From Apostichopus japonicus (lineage: Eukaryota; Echinodermata; Holothuroidea; Aspidochirotida; Stichopodidae), in assembly GCF_037975245.1 (NCBI RefSeq), contig NC_092562.1, forward strand, positions 4,458,001-4,522,000: a stretch of DNA of 64,000 nt, read 5' to 3'. The stretch's first letter is position 1, and every line of letters starts with the position of its first letter. The notes under the pieces were generated by a model that was not told the DNA's origin, did not search any database, and saw nothing but the letters and a program-made list of their open reading frames with translations. Made by a program: the position numbers and the translations under genes. Positions 10,828-23,079 of the stretch are shown here, piece after piece.

Positions 10828-12529
10828 CCAGTTTGTGAACTCCAGGTACCTCAGCAACCCTGACACATGTTTAGAGAGGGCTAGTAATCAGACCAGTCTT
10901 CAATGCAAGGTGTTGAAATTTGCTACTTGTGGTGCCACCATTGTCCATGTGAAAAACATTTACAGTGACAATTTTAGGGGGTCCATAGCCCCTTACCCTC
11001 TTGCCTAGTGTCTGGGACCCTGAGTTGTAAATATTCTCTATATAGTATTTCATATGGGGATATTGTTTGTTGAGGGGAGTTTAATATGCATCTCTTTCCC
11101 TATTAAGAGCTTTAGGAGTTTTATTATCAGTTTTGAATAACAATAAAAAAGTAACAAAATTTGTTGTCTGTGATCATATCATTAAACTCATACAAATAAT
11201 GAGTATAATATCGTGTAATTTATTCAAAATCTAGTAACTTGACTTGTAAATCATAGAAGATGAAGAAGATAAAACAAAGAAGGAAATTTTATGAAAACTG
11301 AGTATATATTGAATTTCATGCAAATATTTCCATTTTGTGTGATCACGGTTACAAGAAATATTTCGTTAGGAGAGGGAGCTACTGATATCACTAATATTTT
11401 TGCATACATCATAATTAAGCACCGTTCCATCATGAAACATATGTACCTCTGTAAAAAACTGCCTATTTTCAGGATTGAAAATAAAATGCGACAGTGTTAT
11501 TTATCATAGTAACAAAGACATCTCATCTCTGTCTCTGTCTCTGCTTTATTTTATCTCTCTGTTGTGTTCATTAAAGTTGGACAAATTCAAACATCCAAGT
11601 TTTCTCAAAAGAATAGAAAACCCCCATCATAAGTTTTGATCTTTGCTGGAATATCATAAATTAAGTTGATACAATTCATTGGTGACTACACAATCAATAA
11701 ACTTTATTATTTTCGTGAAGCATTTTTGGAATGTGCAAGAACAGTTTGCAGACGAAAGAAGAGGAATTCCTTATGTTGCCCCCCCCCCCCCAGTTACTCT
11801 AGAAAAACGACCAGTCTGATTGATTGTGCAGTTTATTGCACAAAACTGATTGCAAGAAAGCAAGTTAAGTTAACTATGTTGGGTTGTTCATACTGTATAG
11901 TGAATGAATTTGCTATGATAATTCAATAATTTTGTATCCATTAACACCATTCATATAGAAAAGTTGGGGATGGGGGATGATGAATGTTCATCTGGGGACA
12001 GCGGCAGGGGAATGGAAAGAGGGAAGTGATTGGGGGGGGGTGTGGGGGGAGGGAGAACGAAGATCTAAATGTAGAGGGCCAACATTCTGACAACCTCATC
12101 CCACCAGAGTAGTGTGGGGCATGTTCAATAGTACTGAAAACTTCAGTTTATTGAGAGAGTCTTCGATTTCCAACAATTTTCCCCTCAATTTGATGGATTA
12201 TGACTCGAAATAATGTAGACAGTCCAACAGAAATAGATCTTCTCCGCCTTATAAACGCTAAATTTTGTGAGCAGTTGGTAATTTCATTCACAGATTAAAT
12301 TTTGGTATCTCAGACACACTAATGCATAGGTGGGAAAATTTGCCTTTGCTTAATTGCCTTCGCAAAGTTTTTCAAAACACCATGAAGACAGTCCGCCAAA
12401 AAAGTTGTCATATCAGAGCAATCGTTTCATCCACCATAGATCAACTATAACAATGAATTTCACGAAATGACCGAATACGCTGAGATGCATATCTCATTGC
12501 CAGCAAAACTACACTAAAAATATACATTT

Positions 12530-13250
12530 CACATGACCTTTGATCTCAGATAACCATTTCAAATACATAATTTGATAGCACTTGACAATCTCATTATATC
12601 TGTGAAGGTTCCATTTCAATTAATAAAAAATCACTGAATTTGAACTTTGATTTCAGAGGTCTGTGAGACACAATTTCCCACCATAGGGCACCTTCCTGAA
12701 ACATTTGAAGAAAATCGGTGCAACCGTGTAGGAGTTTCGGAAATAAACATCTACATTTGACCTTTAATCATGTGACCTTTGACCTAGGTTCCCATTGTAA
12801 CCACATATTTGGTAGTACTTGACATTCCCATTATAGCTGCAGAGGCGTAGGAGCCTAATTTGATTGGGGGGGGGGGGGGGGGAGGCTGTAACGACTTGCC
12901 CGAAACGTTCAACGTGTTAATGTGCATATTATAAAGGCATTCATAGGTTATTACATCACATGCCAATAACATACAATCATTTTCCGTGTTATTACCCTTC
13001 CATAAGTTGGTTATAATAATTGGGGAAGTCGTTACAACAATAATAATAATAATATAAGTTTAACCATTGAAAAACACATTGCAAATTATTATTCTTTCAG
13101 TAGGTGCCCGAAAAATTCTCAGCATATTGCCCGAATTTTCACCCAAACATTTGGTTGGGGGGGGGGGTGCAGCCCCCCATGCCTCCTACGCCTATGTATA
13201 GCTGTGATGGTTCTATTTCAATTTAATGTTTTCCCTTTTGCCAAAAAAAT
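12530..13250. repeat. Two diverged tandem units of a roughly 230-bp repeat, interrupted by a hAT element
   Basis: Unit one contains CATGACCTTTGATCTC, then TTGATAGCACTTGACA and ATTATATCTGTGAAGG, then TTCCATTTCAATTAA. Unit two contains TGTGACCTTTGACCTAG, TTGGTAGTACTTGACA, CATTATAGCTG, and resumes after the inserted element with TGATGGTTCTATTTCAATTTA. The continuation across 12840-13196 proves that the element inserted into the repeat. A perfect DR1 sequence lies at 12773-12785. Confidence 0.75.
12840..13196. mobile_element. hAT-type non-autonomous element, family C copy 1, 357 bp with 8-bp TSD
   Basis: The ends are CAGAGGCGTAGGAG on the left and, read from the right, CATAGGCGTAGGAG. The 8-bp sequence TATAGCTG flanks it on both sides (12832-12839 and 13197-13204). 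The interior has poly-G and poly-C subterminal runs and no reading frame. 8-bp duplications and CA ends fit the hAT superfamily. Confidence 0.88.
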
Positions 13251-16200
13251 AAAGAAGCCATTTAGGACTTGTTGACACAAACTTGGACGAACACGCCCAC
13301 CAAATGCACACGGACACGTTTTGAGCCCTCCCTCAGTATTTCCTCTTCCAAGTCTTTAGGTATCCTCTTGATTTAAATAGAAAACTTATCGATGAACCAC
13401 CAGTCCCAATGTGCGTCCCAAACTTGACGACCGTCGCCCAATCACCGGGATTCCCACACCTTTCACTATGCGTAATATAGTTCGCCAACCAGGACACACT
13501 TTACGTGTTCATCTTCACAAACAAGAACAATTATCACGCGCTGGTACACGGTAAAACATATATTAACCTACCTAATTATAGAACTAGTCTTAGCCAAGAT
13601 AATTTGCAATAAACGATATAGGTTAGGCCTAACGTAAGATGAATGTGTAAGCTAACCTAACAAGTAAGATAATATAAGTTTGACCAAAAAAAGTGGGATA
13701 CCAATTGTAAAAAAAAAGACAAAAATGAAGCGACAAGGAGTTTTCGCTGAACAAACTTTTATTCATGATTAAACATTAATAGGCAAGTACTGACAGACAT
13801 CTTTTAGTAAGTATTCATGATATTGATATTAATAATGTAGTCCAAGCTAGGTTTGTCTACTTGTGTTCTAGTTGTACTAGCCTACACATGGGCAAAGTAA
13901 ACGATTGAAGTTTGCTAAGAAAATACCTGCTTCAGCTAATTGTTCCTCCCATATACCAGGGGTTTGTAGAATAAATTTATTTAATTTGTATCTGGTTATC
14001 ACAATTGTCCAAAAGTGTTGGTTTTTAATGAATATTGGCTCCCTCCCTCCCTCCCCTCCCCCCCCCCCACCATTGAAAATGACATACAACTTTGGTGTCA
14101 TAGGAGGTACAAACATTCTGTGACATTTTTTTTTTAAATTTAAATGAAACCGAGTTTATTATGATGGTTATGATGATTATTCAAGAACAATTAGATTTTA
14201 CATCATACACAAGGTGTATAAGGTGATGTAACACTATCTGAGGAGTTGGAATTACCACGGTAACCACTCTATATCATTACTGAATGATACATAGGTCATC
14301 TGCTAACATTAATAAGCAACTCAGTATGCTCTGTACACTTAATTTATACATTTTTCAAAATAGCAAAATATTGATTGTAGATCACATTATCAGCTAGTTA
14401 GTTTAATGAAGATTATAATTTCACAAGAAAAAACTGACACAAAATGGTCACATAAAAATCTTTCTGTTATATACAAAAGGCTTTGTAATGTTTCATAGAA
14501 ACTGCAATGGACTCAACTATTGCGCAGATCACAATACACAAACAAACAAAACTCAGAAACTAAACAAAAACAGTACATACATCGATACTCATGACTATGT
14601 TCCTATTTTTTTTTATCACTTCCAACCCCTTTCCAAACCCCTTCCCTATCTGAACCACTAAAGAACAGGACACAGATAATGAGAAAACGAATCCTATATG
14701 AATTGCTCAGCATTCTATATAAGCAAGAACATTTCTTTCAATAAAAGAGAGCAAATTCAAATGGGATAGAATTATATTATCAGGTTCGGATCAGGGAACA
14801 GGTTACCCTGCAAGAGGGGGGGGGGGGGAGAGAAGGAGGTCCTTATCTAATAATGCAATTGTAAACCACACAAATCTGCGATTTATAGCTGATCACGATA
14901 ATGTTACCCCTGAATTGATGTTAGAAATGTGTCTTTAAAATAATTCTTCACTGTAGTGTATGAGATTAAGAGTAATTGCAGTTCCCCCTTCCCCCACAGC
15001 TAATCCAATAACTACACCTCTCCTATACTCTTGATCCCCACTCTCCATTCTACTCAATTCTTATGATAATAACAACAAGGTGTACAATATATATTTTTTT
15101 TAAATCATTTTTGACAATCTCTCTAATTTTACTTCACATTTCTTTAAGAGTGATACTGAAAATAACTATTATGATTATCCCCTAGTATAAAATTAAGAAA
15201 CTTGTCATATCTTAAGCTGTAATCAGCAAACATTTAAGGAGTACTTGCCATGACAAACCAGCTGTTCTGTAAGAACTTTTCACCGTATTGTATATTAATT
15301 GATCAAGCTGACAGAGCTTACCGTGTAGATTGGATCCAAATTAAAACTTTCATAGGTCTTCAAAGAGCTTGATCACCATGCAAGATGAAGGAATGTCAAG
15401 AAATTAGACAAAATGACATACAGTACAAAATAAAAAAAGATATTAAAACAACCCATATTTTGCACAAATCCCTCCTTCAATTCCTTAAAAAGAATGAATT
15501 AGTCTTTATAATACAAAAAGATAAAATGATTATTTATCAGTTTTTTTTTTCTTTCAATTTTTGTTATACATCTTGATAAATTGAACTATAAACAGCTAAT
15601 GTTTCACTCTGGTTATGAACATCAAACTTACTTAGTTCTGGGGGCAGACTTGTATAAACGGTTTGATCGATGACAGCTTTAGAGCTCATTCTTAGCCTGT
15701 TTGGTCAATCTGTGACATTTGACCCTATGAGATATAGCTATACCTGTTCTCATATATTCCACGCCATAAACGGATCTAGCCACCTTGTTTGGTATAAAGC
15801 TGTGTGCGATTGCAAGTTCAGTGCAAGGGCATGATTGATAATTTGATCTTAATTGTTGCATTGTATTTCACATCACATGCACTCTGTTAAACAGTGATCA
15901 TTCATTGCTTAAAGGTTATCAGCATTGCCCCAAAATATGCTAGAATACGCTAGAAAGACAAATAATGGCCATCCATGCTGAAACTTGAATGTATGTATAC
16001 ATTCTACTGTCCAGTAGTATTCCCCACTGAGATAATTTAATGGTCTGTTTTGAATATTTTAAATATTCATAAATGTCTAGGAAATAATGATGAGGGTCAG
16101 AACTGCTTGGAGAGTACCTTTGGAAACTTCTAGCAATTTTTAGCTTGGTAAGACTTGAGGGATGGGGAGGGGATGGGGGGGGGGGGGCGGGAAGTAATGC

Positions 16201-16945
16201 TGATGATCATTACAGTCACAAAATCATTTTCCAAATCATTTTCCAATCCAAATCATTTTCTGGGGTGTTCTGTTAAAACATTGAGCTCTGTCTTACTCCA
16301 TGTTAAATATATATGTTAAATCCACAATTATTACACAGTGCCACTAGATTCTGACAGCATATATTCTAGATTGACTGACAGCCTTGGACAAATACTCAGT
16401 ACATGTTAATGGACCACCATGAGTTGGTGCAAGCTTGATGGTTACTCCAAGGCTGGTAACCAGACTATTTATCTGGTAAAAATACTCAGAATAAACTTTC
16501 TATTCTATCTTGCTGCAAGATTAAATTCACAAATTAAAAACGATATGATGAATTCCTTATGTATTTCAGAACTGTTTTTAACCTTTTTCACCTTCTGTTC
16601 TTGTGAAAGCTGCCATTGAATTTGTTGAACAAATATATATCTTTGCAAATATAGTTTTGGCTGTTTTCAGGAATATATAATTTGCTGTATATATGGAAGG
16701 AATCTGTTCCTTTGTTTTATATGTAACAATTACACAACTTAGGAAGAAGAAAAAAGACATGAAATTTTGTAGTACTGGTTGTGAGTAATTGTAAAACTAG
16801 TTAGAAAGATCTGGGAAAAAATGTCTGCTGCACAAAACCATTCAGTTTAATCTGATGAGATTTTGTAATATTCTCTGATAACGAAGAAAGACATAAAAAA
16901 AAAACCTGGACTTTTCGCCCGATTCCTTCTCGTCACCCTTTGCTC
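13251..16945. other. Intergenic DNA between the two converging receptor genes
   Basis: No exon could be supported. There are poly-G/poly-C runs near 14055, 14818 and 16175, a short CCCT run near 14040 and otherwise AT-rich DNA. The 3' UTR of the minus-strand receptor should occupy the right end; the hexamer ATTAAA on the minus strand at 16851-16846, about 95 nt past the stop codon, is a possible polyadenylation signal. Confidence 0.5.
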
Positions 16946-18065
16946 TCACTGTATCATAGAGAGTTTTGAGTACGGCATACTTGAAGCTGTCGAAGAATCG
17001 CTGTTGCTTTGGGAAACTTGGTTTGGGGACGGGCCGTTGCCAGACGAGCCGGGAATCGACTGGTGCTGGATATAATTATCTTGTGGATTCAGTTTATCGT
17101 CGGAGAACTTGTTCTGATCGAAGTTCGGGTAGCTGTCGTGATATTCCGTGAGGTCTGGGGATAACGACTGGTGTGCGATGTATCCTTCTGGTTGGGGCGG
17201 TGACAATTGGTTCATATTTTCATGTTGCAGGTAACCCCCAGAAGTGGACATTTGACTATATTCCACGGATGGTAGATTTTCCTGATGGCTCTTGGCGATG
17301 CCGTTAGACGACTCTGGTAATGATGCAGTGGCTACGTACCCGTTTGGCATGCCGGAGGTGATGGGTGGGGGTGACCCTGGAGCCATGGTCATGTAAGGTG
17401 CAGTACTTACGTAGTTGGGTATCATCTGTGTGCCGTCTTCCAGTATGCCTTGCCTGACGTAGTTGCCGACTATCTCGGCTTCGTGGGATTGGCTGACGAC
17501 TTTCAGATTGTGAGGTGAGTAAGGGGATTCTTCCACACAATGTGTATTAGGCGACAAAGTCAGTTTCAAGTTAGGATCATGACTCGTAGGTTTATCATTT
17601 TTAGAAGAGCTTAGGGACGAAGGACAAAGAGTGACACCAGCTGGGTCCTGGTTTGAGGGCAGCACCTCTGCACAACTGTCCTGTGACCCCTCTGAGAAAC
17701 AGCTGTTCCTCCAGGAGAGGACATCCGTTTCCTGTGTATCCGTTGAGATAGCCCTACTGACAGTAGGAACGACGTCCTTCTTGGCGGTAGTCTCATCTTC
17801 CACAAACGCCGAATTACCAAACCCCTCAATGTCCACATGTTCCGTGGGTGAATCTGGTACCCCCGCTGTCGTGGCTGTAGTTTCGTTCCATGGGGTATTT
17901 TGGCTCATTTCGGGGACTAGTGAGGTATGGGTTGAGATTAGTCTGCTGTATGCTGCCCTCAATGTCTAGAGTCATACTGACTGGATTCACTCGTGGTTTC
18001 AGATCGTCAAAGATCTCCTTCTCTTTCTGTCTGGTTGGTGGAACAAGCTGTTTAAGTTGACCATT
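16946..18065 (-). CDS. Receptor exon: cytoplasmic tail, tyrosine-rich, with one extra base
   Basis: The acceptor is ttaccttgcag. In phase 0 the exon reads [20 protein letters not shown], then [10 protein letters not shown] and [11 protein letters not shown], and stops at TGA (17826-17828). From about 17865 downward a second frame is open for 300 residues and begins [19 protein letters not shown], sharing DIEG with the first part. The exon is 1120 nt, one more than a multiple of three, so one base is surplus; the run of five C at 17860-17864 is the likely place. The second part holds YVRQ (YXXQ, STAT3-type), YMTM and YSQM (YXXM, PI3K p85-type), and many other tyrosines. Stop codon TGA at 16946-16948. 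Confidence 0.82.
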
Positions 18066-21000
18066 CTGCAAGGTAAATGGAGAAAAAAAATTACAAAGTC
18101 GAAATTTCCGCCATCCACAACAGGCAACAGTTATTGTGAAAAACATTGCCTCGTTGAATTTTTCTGCAAGAACAGGAGGTACGTGCGTGCTCCCTAGCAG
18201 CCGTCCCCCCGCCCACCCCGTCCCTGCTCAACTGCCCCCCTGAAGAAAGACTTACTTTATAGATGGAAGGAGAGAGTTGTGGATCCGGGGGTTCCACACA
18301 GGTATCCTTGAAGCAGTTCCAAAGGATGAGTGCGATGATACAAGAGACGATAACAGTGGTTGGGACAAAAATACCAACAAAGATGGCATTGAATTCCTCT
18401 GGAATAGGTGTTTCTAAAAGATAAAAAGGCACTATTATTAGATTGGTGGTGATACATTTTGGGAGGAAGGTTTAACGGTCATCACTTTTTGCCCTCAAAT
18501 ATACTTGAAAGTAAGCCATTTTTTTGCATCCTTCAGCAATATCTCCCATTGAGTACATTTTGTTGTAATTGAAGCTAGAATGGGAATTTTACTTCCATCA
18601 ATTTGATAGACTCTCTCAAAGAAAGAGGAAAATGCATTCAAACGGCCAGCAGAGATGCAATTGAATATTGGACATGAAATAACCTGAGGATTTCATGCCT
18701 TTTAACTGTAAAGTTAAGACAGTAAGTTATTCTCTTAACATTTAACCTTTGGGGTACATTTAATTGGTCACCACATAAGCTTAAAGTTAATCACAAAGCA
18801 TTTTTCTGACCCTCTCAACTAAGTTATCAACGTTGAGACACTACATTGTCTAATTTGTGTCATTCTTAATTATTCGGAATACATTTGTAGGGTCAGAGTC
18901 TCTAGAAAATGTACCTTTGAAAACTTCTAGCAATTTTAAGAGTGCTCAAATTTGCAGCCCAATACTCATGGGCCCTTAATTGTAAAATGTGACCAATTAA
19001 TTTGAAACCTGAGGAGACAAACAGAAGTTTTACAAAAGGAAAACAAAGATGTAATTGCTCCTAGCAATATAACATCTGAATTTTAGCCATATTTATTAAC
19101 TTTTTTTTAACTCTTAATTACAACATTGAATTGTCAAAAGACAAATTTATATTATATCACTTTTGAAATTGCAAACACTGTATCATCATGAATAAGTCTC
19201 TTCAATTTTTTTTTTCATTTTTTATTGGAGGGTCGGGTTAAGGTGACTCAAAGAGTATTAACTAACCTTTACAAGCTCCTTGTATCATTTTGGTGGATTT
19301 GTCCGAGTAGAAGAAATGATCGGTAAAGTTTTTGGTTGCTGCGGAAACCCAGACTTGGAATACCTCTCCTGTTGCTGTAAGTTCTTTACATTGTATGTTT
19401 ACAGCCATTGCCAAGGAATCAGTACGCTCTAGGAATGTATTCTCTTGGTCTCCAGTGTCGTTAGATAAAAAGATGGCACCCCCTTCCACTTGTACCTCAT
19501 ACTCATAAATGAGTCCATTTGGACTGACGGGAGGCCCCCAGCTAATCGTCAGCAGGGTATTGCTCGACGCTGATGCGTTGAGGTTACTTGGAGGACTGGG
19601 CTCTGTTAAATGTAAGGAAAATCAACACCTGATTGATTAACGATGCCAATTTTATGTAAGAACTTTGTACCTGTATAGTTTTTCACATTCTTATGCTAAT
19701 TAATCAAAGATTTCAAGTAAATACAGATGTGGTTGTCCTTGGACTGAAAAATACAAGATTGCAAGACATACTGTCAAAGAAACTGAACATCTCAAGACAA
19801 TAAATATCATTTATATTTAAATAAATAAATGACAGAAAACTGTCTAGGAATTAGCAATATAGGAATCACCACCAAGGGCTGGAAGGCTTAGTTGGTATAG
19901 CGATTTTTGCTGAGCCTTATTACCCTATAATCCTGTTCTAGCCATACAATTCATCGCTCTCTTCCAATTGTCTAAACTCTCCCCAGACACTTTTCTGTTA
20001 TTCACTCACTTATATCATGATATGCAACAAGTCAAAATGTTTCTTGAAAACCCTTCCCATCCGCTTTCTGGGAGAATTGTATCGAACGAAACTGGGATGT
20101 GATCCCAGTTATGCAAGATACTGTCGCTTCTGAAAGGTACCCCCCAAGCAATGAAATGACTATTACAGAGATTGCCACCAACTGAGAGCTGGCTAGTTCA
20201 TGCAGTTAGCATATAAGCCTTGTTACCCAGAGCTCACTGGTTCAAATCCCATTATAGCCATCAACTAAGGGCTGGCTAGATCTTGCAGTGGGCAGAACAC
20301 TAGGCTTTAAGTCTGACCCCCTGACTTCATTCTGGGAGACTGACCCCCCTGACTTTTTTCTAGGAGGGACTTAAGCCCCAGCAGAAGTATACATGGTTGT
20401 GCTCCTGCTTGCAACCAGCTGGTTTATTAAGAACTTAATATGATTTTACTTTGTTAAGAAGGCCCAGCATAGTTCTCACTGTTATCATGTAAAACACTAT
20501 AGTGTATATGCAATGGCCAGGGCTAGTGCAAATCTAGCAATGGGATTACAGCTATCGTTACCAGAGTGGGCTATGTAATATATTAGCTACCCAATATACT
20601 GCTAGCTAGCTTATACTGCCCACTAAAGGGCTTATAAATGTGCTAATATATACCTCCTACTGGACTGTTATAGCTTGTGAGCTGTCCGATGGGGAGTTGC
20701 AGTACGTACTAAACCCCACTAAAGTTATGCAGCACTATAGGCTACTTCCTGTATTGAACAGGGTTTTAATTCATCCTGTTAAATGGATAGCTCACTAGCA
20801 AGAGAGTGAAGGGCTCAATCTAGCTCTTGGAAAGCCCCTTGCGAAAAAAGTTAATGTCGAGAGGAGTAAAAAATGTTAAGGCAAGTATGGAAGTGTTTCC
20901 ACATGTACTTCCATGAATCCGATCTTGCAATGAGGATCTTCAGCGTACATGCAGAGGGCGCCTTCTTATTTCCTGTGATCATTCCTGTTCTGTTTTGTAC

Positions 21001-22940
21001 AGCTCTCCAAAGATTTTGTATCTAAGTGCATACTGTAACATATATCTCAATCTATGTGCTAGTTAGAAAATATGTTTCAAAAGTTACCGTCTTCAATAAT
21101 TATCAGAAGAATCACAGGTATTAGTCCATTACATTTCAGAGACTTGGATACAACTTTACTGACCCGGGTTCCAGGCTTAAACTCAGTTGAGAGGATGTGA
21201 TTGGAAATACTGTACTTCAAACAAGCTTTCTGACTGGTTATAGTATTGGGCAACATTTCATTGCGCTGGTTATGAGTGGTAAACACTGTATGTTGGATCG
21301 AATATATGCCACACTACTGTATGTGTGAGTCAGGGAAAGTGCAGGCCCTATTTTGCCCAGAAGTGTCTGTCAGGGATTCATCAAATTAAATCTCTGCAGT
21401 GACTTCTGAGACTGCACCATGCCAAGTTTTACGGAACTAGAAAGGAGCGATACGAAGACAACATCTGTCCAGTGGCGGAGCGTCCATACAGTCAGGGGGG
21501 CGGATGCCCCCCCCCCCTGACGGACTCAAATGAACTGCTGCCCACTTTTGAGCTTTTTACCACTTTTACTTATTCCCGATTATTGACTTTTTTTTATCTC
21601 ATCTACCTATTGACCTTTGTCACATAATCTGCAAATTAGCAAGGCCCGGAAAGGGTCATTTCCGGCGATCTAGGGAGTATCTTTACTCAAAAACTTTCTG
21701 TACGCTCCGCAACAACCTGTGCTGGCGCTACGCTTAGATAGTGTCAAAAGCGCCCCTACAGACCATTCTCGCCCCCTCTGACCAATACCCTTAGCTCCGC
21801 CAATGCATCTGTCGATTTGTAGGGAGTGACTGTAGATCCCCATTATGACACTACTCTCGTAAGAGATTCTTTCCCCCAAAAAAAATGTGAAACTAGACTC
21901 ACCCATGGTTCGGTCTGGAATGATGTTTCCAAATTCAGATAAGTCGCCAGTACCATGGCTGTTGAACGGTTGCACTTTCACTTCATAAGTCTGGTATTTA
22001 TCAAGATCTTTGGAAGGAGTATAACCAATGGCCAAAAGTTTAATGACTATACATGAAACTTTTCTTTTTTTCTCATATTAATCATGTGGTCTTGCATAAC
22101 GATGGGTACATAATGTTGCTCACAAGGATGTGTCAATTGTACTTATCCTTTTCATATGATTTCAACAATTTAAATATTTTTTACTTTTTTAGCATAAAAT
22201 TCATTTACATCTTCACCATCATACAAAATGTTATTAAGGATGTGATTTGGACCTAAAGAGGTGCAAGAAATGTTTTAGCATTTTGGATTTTTTGGTGCAG
22301 GCCACATGTTGTCATGGGTAACAGGCAAGATATGTAAGCTTGTGGGTTTGGTGTAATGTTATTAATGTGTCTGGAAATGTCATTTGTTGAGCAGTTGCTG
22401 ACAAACCACCCTGTTTGATTTTGGCTTGACTTTCAAAAAGAGCTACAAAGCTCAAACAAATATTTTATAAAATTCAGATAAACTGATATTGTTACTGGGA
22501 TTATACACTAAGAGTGGGTTTTTGAGCTGACTTTTTTTTGTATATTAAGTGTCACATTTTCTGCCATTGGATTACCATATAAACTGCCTACAAATACTTT
22601 AAATTCTGTATGACGGAAATTTCTTCAAAATCTCTGACATTCTAAAGATCAAAACATTTGACACTCTTTTAAATTGTCCAATTTGAGAAACATTTGATAT
22701 GAGTTTGGAGATATGACTTACCATGAAATGTGGCAACTGTATGAGAGTCACTTTGTGTGTGTGAAACCAATGAATGGCCAGGCGATTTGTCTTGAGGAAT
22801 AAGAGTTACCTCATAGCTGATGGATGGGCTTCCCCACTGATAATCAGGAACAGGCTAAAAAAAAATATATAAAAAAAACGATAAAAAAGTAAATACATGA
22901 ATAAATAAACCTTGATACAACTTGAAAGGAAAGGTTAACA

Positions 22941-23002
<62 letters not shown>

Positions 23003-23022
23003 TATTTATATATGTATGTATG

Positions 23023-23079
<57 letters not shown>

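Noticed and set aside
13270-13560. A less AT-rich stretch that might be an exon
   Set aside because: The longest frames on either strand are under 25 codons and no splice pair frames them.
17304-17969. Frames of 75-112 codons on both strands within the tail exon
   Set aside because: They are shadows of the 300-codon tyrosine-rich receptor tail.
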